NCBI RefSeq assembly: GCF_024171535.1
Contig: NZ_JALJZV010000012.1
Location: forward strand, 42,811-106,810
From: Flavobacterium sp. HSC-61S13
GTDB taxonomy: Bacteria > Bacteroidota > Bacteroidia > Flavobacteriales > Flavobacteriaceae
Length of the DNA: 64,000 nucleotides
Direction of reading: 5' to 3'
The notes beneath the pieces are model-generated. The model did no database searches, was not told where the DNA came from, and saw only the letters and a program-made list of their open reading frames with translations. Shown piece after piece: positions 8,301 to 16,312 of this stretch (the stretch's first letter is position 1; every line of letters starts with the position of its first letter). Position numbers and translations under genes: made by a program.

Positions 8301-11300
8301 TTCTAAATAATCCTTGGCCATCATCTTTTCCATACGGTCAGAATATTGTTTTAAAATATCCTTTTCCGAAACACCGTTTTTTAAATGCTCGTCAACTTCT
8401 TTTTCTAAAGAGGTGCGAGATTTTTCACTTGCATTGCGTTCGTATGGTTTATTGAGGTAATCTATGAAGTTATTGTCGAGGTCTGATTTTTCTACAGATG
8501 TTAAGTTTTTATACCATTCCGTTTGTTGAACTGCATTAAGTCCGGCTGATATAATATCCGCAACAGTACTTGCGGTTTGCGCTGCTAATTTCATCGCCAT
8601 TAAACCTTGTCTAGCAACAACCAATGGTAAATTCATTCCGAGGGTATCTTTTCCAAACTTATCTATATCTGAAATAAGCTTGTCTATACCTTCAATAAAA
8701 TCATTGATTTTTAAATCATGGGAAAGGTTGACTTTGGTATCTTTAGTTGAAGACTGATGTTCCTTGTTTTCGGAAATCATATTGTCGATGACATAGATGA
8801 TTCCCTCTTCACTCTTTAATACATTTCTTGGATGTAGATCTGAAACAGTATATTGCCCGTTGGTAAATGAAGTGTCAGTAACTTTAGTAAAACCTAAAGA
8901 TTCCATAAAAGAAGCTATTACTGATTTCTCAACGTGTTCTGCTTGACTTACAAAAGGCTGTTTAATTACTACCTCAACATATGGTGCACGATTGGCTCCA
9001 TTGTCAAATCCAGAAAAACCAACTAATTCATAACTTGTTTCAGGGAATAATTTATTGTGATTTTCAATGTAATCTAAAAGGTTGGAAACTAAAAACTGAG
9101 AATTGAATAAATTGTTGCTTTTATAAACCGAACGTTCTTCAGCGTTTAAAACAACTGTATTTTCGTTTCCGCTTCCAAAGGCTTTTCCTAACGAATAAAT
9201 ATCATCTATCCATAAATTATTCTCCTTTGCATACTCAAAAACAACTCTTTTCTCAAGATCTGATAAATCATGAGGATTCATTTCTAAAGATTCTCCTTCT
9301 GGTTGATTTTTTGCAAACTCTCTCTTTGCTTCTTCAATTCTTCCTCTAATATTATCGGAGATTGATTTTCTGCTAGATTCTTCATTGCTGCTTCCGAGTT
9401 CGCTTTGTGGGCCTCCGTCAAGTATTCCGGTTTCTCCGCCGCGTTCCTTACTTGTGCTTTCGCTATTGTCTCGTCTACTCTCTTCTTGAACTCTGGATCT
9501 TTCTCCATTCTCTGTAGTATTTGCAACTTCGCTAACGATCGTTCTGCTGGCGTCATTGGTCTGCGTGGAGTTTCTTCTTTCTTGCTCATAGTATTGATCG
9601 TTTTCGGTTTGTAAATTTACAAAATCTTCTTCATTCATCACATCAAATAAAGAAGCATATTCATCATAAAATTTTTGTTTAGTTGCCTTTTGTTCAAAAG
9701 CTTGATTTAAAAAATGGTCTGTTGCTGGTAATCCCGTAATTTCCGTGAACGCGGTTTTCAAAGCTGTTAAATCTTCTTTCATATTTCGGTCTAAGAAATC
9801 CTTTTTACCTCGGGGATTTTCCACAATAAAATCAACGATGTCTTGTTCAGTAACCTCAACTCCTGAAATTTCAGAAATCTCTTGAGCAAGAGAGTCCAAC
9901 GGGCGACCTTCCCCCTTTTTACCGAAATACTGCATTGCAATACTTTGAGTAATATAGTTGACATCGGCATTGTCCACAAAGCTTTCACGGGAAACAGCAC
10001 CAATATTTTCGGCAATCATTCTTTGTTTATAATCCAATTCAGAACGATATTCTTCACGACTGGTCAAAGCAATAGCCTCCGCTATTTGACTAGCATTTTG
10101 GGAGGTTTCCGCAATATGTTTGTTGGCCGTAACTCCTTCCTCTATATTCGATGTATCAGATTCTTGTCCTTCTGTAAAATCAAGGGATTTAGCATATTCT
10201 TTTTGCAGTATTCTTATAGTTGGCCTACTTGGCGTCCCTCCATTTTCATCTTTAAATACCAACTCATTATTTTCATAAGAAACGGAATAAGGTTTTCCAT
10301 TTGTAGATGCTTTTATCTCTTTTACTTTTGGCTCTCTAATTGACTGCGTGTTACCGGTTTCTTGTACTTCTTCTCGAATAACACTTTCTCCTTCTTGGTT
10401 TTCAAGTGTATTACTGACTTCTTCCACGTTAATAGCTCCAGTTCGAACATCTTCATTAATAATAGTATTTTCGGCTTGTGGTATTTCATTTTCGATGGGG
10501 TTATTGAGAGGGACAATGATGTCCCTCTCTGAATTTTGTTTCTGATATATTTTTAAAGCTCTGGCTGAAATCTCTTCATCTTTCAAATCAACTTCTTTCG
10601 TGCCTTCAGGATCTTTCTCTGCTATTAGTTCGCGACTAGCCTGGTCTTTTAACTTGATTACTTCTTCTGGTCTTAGAAGGTTTAATTTCGCATTTGCTTC
10701 TCCGTTTAGTAGTCCTCGACGTTGGGATTCCGCTGTGTCAAACTCTTCTTTTAAATTATTAGCTAATTGTTTTTTAATATCATCCGAAAGGTTTTCCTCA
10801 TTTTGAATTTCACGAACTTTTTGTTTGATATTGGCCTGAGTTCTTTCGATTCTTCTTATCTCGTCAAATTCACCTTGTGGCATATCTTCAATGCCTTTTG
10901 CTTGCTTAACAAGTAGTCCATTGAGTTTTGTTTTTGCAGTTGAAATTTGGTCTTCGACAATTATTCGAACAGACGGAGCGGTAGAATTTTGATCAAGCGT
11001 TTTTTCAAATTCTAATATTTGAGCATTTGCTTTTTGGATTCTATTATCTAGCGAAAATGGTTTAATTGCACTTGAAACAATATGAGAAGCACTCGGTATT
11101 AACAATCCCATAATCGCCCCAGCTGAAGCTGCGTCTTTTACATTATCAAAAATACCCACATCTTTACCTAGAACAAACTTATCCATCACGTTCTGCATTA
11201 TTTCTGTAGCAGATTCGTCTAATCCTTCATAAACACCGCCTTTTACTACTTCTCCAGTAGCTCCTACTGCGCTTTTCCAAAAACCCTTAGCAATCATTGC

Positions 11301-13007
11301 CCTCTCTGGACTAGTAGCGCTTTTTATAACTCGACTTGCATTCGTCAAAAGCATTCTATCAACCATGGCCGAAGCCGTTTCGGTCGCCCCAAAGCCTAAA
11401 GGAACAAGTGCCTTTTCTAGATAACTGTAATTAGCACCTTGAGTGTCTTCTTCCGAACGCATTTCATCATACTTGGTACCGGTTGCAGAAACACCTAAAG
11501 CACCAGTTCCTCCTGCTCCAGTCGCAACCATTGCATAAATAGGAATTTGACTCGCTACTGCGGTGTTCCAAAACCACTGACCAAAGTCACTAATGTCATT
11601 AATTTCATCTACTGAAATAGGTTTTGCAATACCGGCCCTAACATCTTTACTAACTCCTTTTATAGCTTCTTGTAATATTCTAGATTGAACTGGCGAACCA
11701 GTTCCGGTTGTTTCTCCTATCCAATCAGTCGCTCCGATTAAACCTGCTGTCAAATCAAGTCCTGTTGCGCCAGCATTATTAGTGAAATTTTTAAACCAAC
11801 TATAATCCCTTTTAAACACATCGATATTTTCAGAAGCTTGTCCGAGTTCTTTTGTATTTGACACATAATCTTGATGTGTACTAATAGCTTCTTTTAATAT
11901 CGAATTATATCTATTTTGTAACTCCGAAAACTCTTGTTGTTTTTCAGGACCAATAGGAGTATTCTTAGATTCTTCAACAACCTCATTTACTCTAGCCTGA
12001 ATATTTTCAATCTCGCCACGCAAAAGATTTTGTTTCTCCAAGTTAAATTTGTCTTTTTCTTTAAGGGAGTTGTAATTGAAAGTCTGAAAAGTATTCAACT
12101 TATCTTTATGAGTTGGTCCCCCTATTTCCGATTGGGTGTTTTGCAAGTCTTTTAACAAAGCCCTTGTCTGAGTATCTTCCTGCGACTTTAAATTTTTGTT
12201 TATTTTTAAAGCACGTGCTTGAGCAATTCTTTCCTCATCAGTTACAATAGGCAGTGGTTTGTTTTCTTTCTTTGCTTGGATTTGTTGCTTTTTAATCAAT
12301 CCATCAACCTCTTTTAATTCGTCGGACAATGGATTAGTGTCCATCTTAAACTTGTCAACTACCTTTTCTCTTTCAGAAACCGGTAAAACTCCTGCAGCTG
12401 CATCTATTAAAAGGTTAAATCCTTTCTTGCCATACGTTTTTAAATTATTGACAAAACCTGATTGATTTATTTCAGCATCAACTCCTTGTACTATTTCTTG
12501 TTTTTTGTCGTCGGAAATAGTTTTTGATTGTTGAAATTGATCGAATAGACGGGAGTACTCAGGATTGTATTTTTTAAGTTTCTCGTTGTTCCACGCCATA
12601 GTTCCTTCTACGGCTCCTTGTGATGTTGGTGTTGATGACTCCGGAACAGAATTTTCAGTTATTGTCTTTGTGATTTTTTCAATCGGATTCAACGACGTAG
12701 CCGAAGAACTTCTTTCCAGTGGAAAAGCCGACTTTTGACTTTGTGAAGTAGATTGTGTAGCGTCTTTTTTTTTTAAAGGTTTAATGCCAAATTTCTGAAT
12801 TGCCTCGTCAACTTTGTCTCCATACTTTGATTCTAAATCTTCTCTAGAATAAGTCTGTCCTTTAAATATAAATTGAGGTTCAGTAGTTGATAAAATTTCT
12901 TTAAAGCCAAATTTGGTTATAGCTTCCTGTGTTTTATCCCCATATTTTGCTCGTAACGCTTCGTGAGAATACTCTTGTCCTTTGTATGTATATTTCTTAT
13001 CGTCCAT
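5361..13007 (-). CDS. Giant polyvalent internal virion protein (kinase-like and LPD38-like regions)
   Basis: This 2548-residue protein is encoded at the end of the late virion operon, just after two internal virion proteins, so it is probably packaged and ejected with the DNA. Residues 6-38 and 46-78 are tandem copies of a motif KGQxYSxExLxxKYGDKxxEAIxKFG. Residues about 400-680 are Gly/Ala-rich and hydrophobic, as in proteins that cross membranes during ejection. Residues about 1139-1241 are a low-complexity Ser/Glu/Arg linker. Residues about 1245-1420 resemble the kinase domain of polyvalent proteins: GSGNENTVV glycine-rich loop, then SDLHPRNVLK and YVIDN as catalytic and metal loops. Residues about 1900-2400 resemble LPD38 (ITNTPRDFLF near 1960). 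No RNA-polymerase DxDxD motif was seen. Confidence 0.7.
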   Translation of the reverse strand: MDDKKYTYKGQEYSHEALRAKYGDKTQEAITKFGFKEILSTTEPQFIFKGQTYSREDLESKYGDKVDEAIQKFGIKPLKKKDATQSTSQSQKSAFPLERSSSATSLNPIEKITKTITENSVPESSTPTSQGAVEGTMAWNNEKLKKYNPEYSRLFDQFQQSKTISDDKKQEIVQGVDAEINQSGFVNNLKTYGKKGFNLLIDAAAGVLPVSEREKVVDKFKMDTNPLSDELKEVDGLIKKQQIQAKKENKPLPIVTDEERIAQARALKINKNLKSQEDTQTRALLKDLQNTQSEIGGPTHKDKLNTFQTFNYNSLKEKDKFNLEKQNLLRGEIENIQARVNEVVEESKNTPIGPEKQQEFSELQNRYNSILKEAISTHQDYVSNTKELGQASENIDVFKRDYSWFKNFTNNAGATGLDLTAGLIGATDWIGETTGTGSPVQSRILQEAIKGVSKDVRAGIAKPISVDEINDISDFGQWFWNTAVASQIPIYAMVATGAGGTGALGVSATGTKYDEMRSEEDTQGANYSYLEKALVPLGFGATETASAMVDRMLLTNASRVIKSATSPERAMIAKGFWKSAVGATGEVVKGGVYEGLDESATEIMQNVMDKFVLGKDVGIFDNVKDAASAGAIMGLLIPSASHIVSSAIKPFSLDNRIQKANAQILEFEKTLDQNSTAPSVRIIVEDQISTAKTKLNGLLVKQAKGIEDMPQGEFDEIRRIERTQANIKQKVREIQNEENLSDDIKKQLANNLKEEFDTAESQRRGLLNGEANAKLNLLRPEEVIKLKDQASRELIAEKDPEGTKEVDLKDEEISARALKIYQKQNSERDIIVPLNNPIENEIPQAENTIINEDVRTGAINVEEVSNTLENQEGESVIREEVQETGNTQSIREPKVKEIKASTNGKPYSVSYENNELVFKDENGGTPSRPTIRILQKEYAKSLDFTEGQESDTSNIEEGVTANKHIAETSQNASQIAEAIALTSREEYRSELDYKQRMIAENIGAVSRESFVDNADVNYITQSIAMQYFGKKGEGRPLDSLAQEISEISGVEVTEQDIVDFIVENPRGKKDFLDRNMKEDLTALKTAFTEITGLPATDHFLNQAFEQKATKQKFYDEYASLFDVMNEEDFVNLQTENDQYYEQERRNSTQTNDASRTIVSEVANTTENGERSRVQEESRRDNSESTSKERGGETGILDGGPQSELGSSNEESSRKSISDNIRGRIEEAKREFAKNQPEGESLEMNPHDLSDLEKRVVFEYAKENNLWIDDIYSLGKAFGSGNENTVVLNAEERSVYKSNNLFNSQFLVSNLLDYIENHNKLFPETSYELVGFSGFDNGANRAPYVEVVIKQPFVSQAEHVEKSVIASFMESLGFTKVTDTSFTNGQYTVSDLHPRNVLKSEEGIIYVIDNMISENKEHQSSTKDTKVNLSHDLKINDFIEGIDKLISDIDKFGKDTLGMNLPLVVARQGLMAMKLAAQTASTVADIISAGLNAVQQTEWYKNLTSVEKSDLDNNFIDYLNKPYERNASEKSRTSLEKEVDEHLKNGVSEKDILKQYSDRMEKMMAKDYLERQKAVTEEDAKKIVDDSFDKADKEADALMNPKFSLDKAFSTFIAKFFDRQFLPKFILNKSGGRLVRNYIVASKGATAFAKQMYDEAHSKIYKGLSSPEIKLLDRVIQLKRFIAIDENRRKENLPTVVHQDYINDNVAKAYLSTLETELGSEKFNDLVKRSEAYFDTFRDLLDQMLETGIISKESRDRFFDIDYQPRQFLEFMQNAETETAHLDNGNTGGLGQEQIQKLERGLDTSLVNDSQYLLSRAINMRAKTIALNRTNSKLVEFMEKQATEVAQLKSKINPTKKERDTIKYFEELQKRVKHNPIIGFTESGNPIYKTKKTPIGFSNTYYYVNGVKNNILMEDQFHEQYFDSMARIFKTPDIKEKVAMSSGVGLVKAIATGNNPTFFITNTPRDFLFISTFSEEYGANLLKNFVQLTGDASQGIRDIRKETDNFKNFIKYGGMMDFLMEQGRFKGTSSMQKVLDKIDNKTKERTKKAFSVATLQSLQMYSEVGFRMAVFNRSIKNQLKELGLKKIEEVTEKNQLEDIYTNAVSSARNTMDFNQGGAITKDIDAFIPYLNAATQGTRVMFDNFRERPIETTLRVTQAAAIMSSVPIGVSLALLSGTGSEDEKDMTSSELYNKAIKGVSKYDRINYFIVFNGNRNDKGEFQYFRIAKAQQLTPFFSLTENIMRDYMKASAGDKSRSNTIRDIGFALEKNISPVEFGITDNVTRNPLIKGALSYATGYDFFREQDLSILRGKVPVPAEGFENASVEDFYKKIGEQQGWSPVRMKAAVESIVTTPSTSPYIGMLYGGMDAMMSDKDSKAIMDKFKNDMLKSSFNRAVKETSEFNRRIGQNEEIKKELEKIEIENLKFKNEVKAVVKDHLDGNITRTEVNKKLNEITTDMSAYDKKRARTRVSDQIKNKNVNSAVFEIKYANNAQHKALLMVELFGSDLNNSEKLSKEDLKLKRQMFQYKAINAEAMFEYRQLINETKKAPK
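9284..9589 (-). CDS. Possible overprinted 101-aa ORF inside the giant gene
   Basis: This complete ATG-to-stop ORF lies on the same strand as the giant gene, shifted one base. It translates to a helical, charged, ordinary-looking protein: PMTPAERSLAKLQILQRM, then KDPEFKKRVDETIAKAQ. In the same stretch the main frame encodes a low-complexity Ser/Glu/Arg/Asn linker. That contrast suggests either an overlapping gene or an old frame switch. No ribosome-binding signal can be judged because Bacteroidetes lack strong ones. It could also be a chance ORF. Confidence 0.3.
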   Translation of the reverse strand: MSKKEETPRRPMTPAERSLAKLQILQRMEKDPEFKKRVDETIAKAQVRNAAEKPEYLTEAHKANSEAAMKNLAENQSPIILEEELKKQRESLQKINQKENL

Positions 13008-14443
13008 TATAGATCAGGTAGGTCGTTTAAATTGGGTAAATTATCGGTTTTACTATTTTGTTTAAAACCTGCTCTCTCTTTCATTTCAGAAACTGATATT
13101 CCTAGTTGCGCTGCGATTCTGGATTCTGTCTCTTTTGATACGGTAATTACTTTTTTTGCTTTATCAGTAACTACAGTTTTCATTTCTCCATCACCTCCAA
13201 GTACATTCGAAGTCTTCTTTCCGTCTAAATAAGACACATCAACCATCAGTTTACCATCTTTAGAATAAGTATAATTGTCAATTGTCGCATCAGTTATAGT
13301 TGCGCCTTTAGTGTTTATTGCTGGTATTTTCACTTTACCGGTAACCGGTACGCTCTTAGAGTTGGCTCCGATTCTATCAATATTATTTTTACCCCATGTA
13401 TTTATAGACGGATCAACCGCTTCTCCTGTGAAAGCTTTGTCTTTTACTTTATCCGCCGAATCTCGTGCGTCCTTCGATTTATCAAAATTTAATCTCTCCC
13501 TAGAAATAGATGCATTGTGATCGACATCTTTTTTAGAAGATTGATCTTTACTCATTACTATTCTTTCTGTTATATCTTTTTCAATTGCTCTTATAGCATC
13601 TTCTGGAGGTTTAGTATAATCATATCCTAATTCTCTTAACCTAGATTTTGCAAATGGGGTTACCTCTCCGTCGCTTCCATAAATAAGCGAGTTTGCCATT
13701 ACTTGAGCATTTTTGATAGGAACTCCCTTGGTGGTGGTGGTGGTATATCCGTTTACATCTTGGTTTTCCACTGTACCCATTCCTTTGGCCGCATCCGAAA
13801 CTACTTTATCGTAATTCAATTTTGGCTGAAAATCCCAAACACCTAATCCCTGTTGAAGATTATCCCAGGGCATTAGATCAATCTTTCCATCGTCATCATT
13901 GTCTCTAAAGCCAACTAATGGAAACCCATTTTCATCTAGTCCTCCCAGATAAGATTCAAAACCACTCAATACTTTTTTCTCAAAATCAGGATTCTGAAAA
14001 AAGCTACCACCATCGATTCCCTTTTTATAATCGTCAATTAATTTTGTAAAATTTCCTGTTGCAGTTTGTAAGTTTGATGATAAATTATCAAGGTTAGAGT
14101 TTTCGATTTCTAGCTTTACACGTTCAGAATCTGAAATATCACCGTTACGAAGAGCATTATAGATCTCTCCTTTACGATTAACAGCTTGCATGATAATTTT
14201 TCCTTGGAACTCGTTTAATGAACCTGATCCAGTGTCCGTGTTTTTAGGCATATTACTTAAAAGTCGTTCACGCAATTTTTCATCACGAGCAAGTAATTTG
14301 TCTTTACGATGTTGTTCTATCTGCTCTTGTTGCCGCTTTTCTTGTCTTACATTATAATTTGCCTGTTCCTGCTGATTTACCCAGTCCGATATCGATGGCT
14401 GATTTGAACGTTCTGTCCCGTAAACATTATTAGAATTTGCCAT
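13007..14443 (-). CDS. Internal virion / ejection-type protein
   Basis: This 478-residue hydrophilic protein has a Gln/Arg-rich helical N-terminus (residues about 20-65, QEKRQQEQIEQHRKDK), a central region with an acidic DNDDDGKIDLMPWD loop resembling an EF-hand-like calcium site (about 182-195), and a Lys/Asp-rich C-terminal half. It sits between a membrane-active-looking 225-residue protein and the giant polyvalent protein with 0-2 bp gaps, as internal virion proteins do in podophages. No enzymatic domain is recognised. The role as cargo/ejection protein is inferred from position. Confidence 0.6.
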   Translation of the reverse strand: MANSNNVYGTERSNQPSISDWVNQQEQANYNVRQEKRQQEQIEQHRKDKLLARDEKLRERLLSNMPKNTDTGSGSLNEFQGKIIMQAVNRKGEIYNALRNGDISDSERVKLEIENSNLDNLSSNLQTATGNFTKLIDDYKKGIDGGSFFQNPDFEKKVLSGFESYLGGLDENGFPLVGFRDNDDDGKIDLMPWDNLQQGLGVWDFQPKLNYDKVVSDAAKGMGTVENQDVNGYTTTTTKGVPIKNAQVMANSLIYGSDGEVTPFAKSRLRELGYDYTKPPEDAIRAIEKDITERIVMSKDQSSKKDVDHNASISRERLNFDKSKDARDSADKVKDKAFTGEAVDPSINTWGKNNIDRIGANSKSVPVTGKVKIPAINTKGATITDATIDNYTYSKDGKLMVDVSYLDGKKTSNVLGGDGEMKTVVTDKAKKVITVSKETESRIAAQLGISVSEMKERAGFKQNSKTDNLPNLNDLPDL

Positions 14444-14445
14444 AA

Positions 14446-15123
14446 CTAAAGATTATAGTTGTTTCCGTACATTTGCTTTTCTGCAAATAAATCGTTCACT
14501 CTTGGAATTTGAAAAATGGTATTAGAAAAAGGATTATAATTATTAGGAACTGACTGGTGAGTATTTAAAGTTAAAGAGTTTGATAGACTATTTTCTTGTG
14601 GATTAGAAAAACTCGAATCTGTCGCCCCAATAGTTCTTCCCATAGATGCTAAAGCACTCATTCCTCCAAAAACTCCATTTTGAGTCATGGCATCTCCTGC
14701 CTGAAATTGCGAAGAAAGAGCATTGATATTTTGGTTGTCACGATTTTCTTTTGTTCCGCGAATCCTAATATCATCTTCCGCGATTGCGTAATCCCGTTTA
14801 ATTACTTGATCGTCGAGATCTTTTTGAATTTGTCGATTAACAGAGTTTGTTTCGGCTTGTATTCTTGGCAAAGTAGCCGAAATACCTCGTGAGCCAGTAC
14901 CTTGAATTACATCTATAACATTAGCAGTACTTCGTTGAGATTCTTCACGAAGAAGATCCGTTCCGACAGTACTGATCTGAATATTCTCAAAAGCGTTTGT
15001 TAAGGTTTCTCGCTCGTAGTTATTAAGTTCGTCCTTAGCCTTTTTCTTTTTCTGTTCTCCTTCGTAGATTGAGTAACCTGCTGCCGCTACGCCGATGGCC
15101 GCACTCGTGATCGCTGCACACAT
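14446..15123 (-). CDS. Internal virion protein (P22 gp7 / T7 gp14-like context)
   Basis: This 225-residue protein begins with an Ala/Gly-rich hydrophobic helix (AAITSAAIGVAAAGYSIYEG, residues 3-22), followed by a long Gln/Asn/Arg-rich helical region and a disordered Asn-rich tail. This plan, a short amphipathic or membrane helix followed by coiled coil, is typical of small podoviral ejection proteins that form a channel through the cell envelope. It is the first gene of an operon with its own promoter (15146-15188) and precedes the other two internal proteins. Confidence 0.65.
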   Translation of the reverse strand: MCAAITSAAIGVAAAGYSIYEGEQKKKKAKDELNNYERETLTNAFENIQISTVGTDLLREESQRSTANVIDVIQGTGSRGISATLPRIQAETNSVNRQIQKDLDDQVIKRDYAIAEDDIRIRGTKENRDNQNINALSSQFQAGDAMTQNGVFGGMSALASMGRTIGATDSSFSNPQENSLSNSLTLNTHQSVPNNYNPFSNTIFQIPRVNDLFAEKQMYGNNYNL

Positions 15124-15145
15124 AAAACTGATATTAATATTTATT

Positions 15146-15188
15146 CAAAGATAAACAAATTACATATCCTTTTACATATCCGATATAT
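15146..15188 (-). promoter_or_regulatory. Phage promoter with 25-bp ATATC-N13-GATATAT element (copy 1)
   Basis: The -7 box TATCTTTG is at 15146-15153 (minus strand). The 25-bp element, starting ATATCC and ending CGATATAT on the plus strand, is at 15164-15188, leaving 10 bp between them. No TTTG is present at the -33 position, which the element covers. It drives the internal virion protein genes 14446 to 5361. Confidence 0.75.
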
Positions 15189-15196
15189 TTTTTAAT

Positions 15197-15598
15197 TTAT
15201 AAAGAAATTATCATTTCAACTGTATTTGAGGAACCTACAGAAAATCCTTCCGCTTTAAAGTGCTTTATGAGGTTAGGGTTTTTTAGACTTGTATATATAG
15301 CTTTATAGCCCTTGTTTTTAATAACTACACCCAATTCTCTAATAAGAATTTTAATAGCTTCTTGACGGTTCTTGTCCTTGTATTCTGGGTTCGAAACAAT
15401 AAATTCAATCCAAGCAATTTTTGAGTTAGTGAAATAAATAAAACCTGCACAAATATCGATTCCCTCTTTATGAATAATTAAGCCACAAGTTCCGTTTTCA
15501 GGTAGAAATTCTCTAGCCGGTGCAGGAAATCTAAAGTATCTCCACCATTCAATTAAATTGTCGTAATCAGTTTCTTGCAATCTTCTAGCCTTAAACAT
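15197..15598 (-). CDS. GNAT-like acetyltransferase in the virion operon
   Basis: This 133-residue protein has the segments DYDNLIEWWRYFRFPAP, FLPENGTCGLIIHKEGIDICAGF and IAWIEFIVSNPEYKDKNRQEAI, ending in a strand with GFSVGSSNTVEM. The order of strands fits a small GNAT fold, and similar genes occur beside tail genes in Bacteroidetes podophages including crAss-like ones (from memory). It overlaps the upstream 239-residue gene by 8 bp. Whether it modifies a virion or host protein is unknown. Confidence 0.65.
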   Translation of the reverse strand: MFKARRLQETDYDNLIEWWRYFRFPAPAREFLPENGTCGLIIHKEGIDICAGFIYFTNSKIAWIEFIVSNPEYKDKNRQEAIKILIRELGVVIKNKGYKAIYTSLKNPNLIKHFKAEGFSVGSSNTVEMIISL

Positions 15599-16310
15599 AT
15601 GATTTTATGATATTAGAATTTATTGCAAACAATTCAACTTGCTTACCTTCATTATTCGTTAATTCAACTTCTGCAAAATAGCCACGGATTTCTCCTCCGT
15701 CTATTCTTGAACTCTTCTTTGCTAATGCTATCTTCCCAATACTAGAAGATGATACACTACTATCAAGAGTTATTGAAGTATTATCTTTGTTTCTAATAAT
15801 ACCTATAAATTCTGGTGTTTCCCCATTCATTAAATAAAGTTTATCTCCAATATCAACCGAATCAGAAACCAAATCGAAACCAACTTGATTGTTGTTGATC
15901 GACTTTACAACACCTATCCCTTGTACCGCCCCAGAAAAATCATCTTCATTTTCATTTCCTCTTAAATACGTAAAAAATCTACTTTCACGCTGATTAAACT
16001 CTTCTGGTTTTAAAGTAGTTTCTGTTAGGTTAGTTTTTAATGAAACCTGCCAAGGAGAATTTCCCTCAATAATGAATGTTTTGAAAATTTTATCTTCATT
16101 GGCAACATCATTAAAAATAGTGACCATTGATGAAGGAAATCGAACGCCATAAAAGGTGTTTGTAATAGGGTTTTGCTTATCGTTATGCTCCCATATCTCA
16201 CCATTTTTTGCAGTAATAAATACATTTCCTACTCTAAACATCATTTCTGGGTAGTAAGTAAAAAAAGTAGCCCATCCAGTTTCCTTTTCTCTAAATGAAA
16301 TTGTTTTCAT
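15591..16310 (-). CDS. Tail/virion protein following the stabilization protein
   Basis: This 239-residue beta-rich protein starts FREKETGWATFFTYYPEMMFRVGN and has a NTFYGVRFPSSMVTIFN segment. In Bacteroidetes podophages a protein with this N-terminal style sits next to, or is fused with, the P22 gp10-like stabilization protein. Here it is 2 bp downstream of that gene. Expected role: part of the short tail hub or knob. Confidence comes from synteny rather than a recognised domain. Confidence 0.6.
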   Translation of the reverse strand: MKTISFREKETGWATFFTYYPEMMFRVGNVFITAKNGEIWEHNDKQNPITNTFYGVRFPSSMVTIFNDVANEDKIFKTFIIEGNSPWQVSLKTNLTETTLKPEEFNQRESRFFTYLRGNENEDDFSGAVQGIGVVKSINNNQVGFDLVSDSVDIGDKLYLMNGETPEFIGIIRNKDNTSITLDSSVSSSSIGKIALAKKSSRIDGGEIRGYFAEVELTNNEGKQVELFAINSNIIKSYV

Positions 16311-16312
16311 AG

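Noticed and set aside
5361..13007. Virion RNA polymerase, as in crAss-like phages
   Set aside because: No DxDxD or double-psi-barrel motif was found in the 2548 residues.
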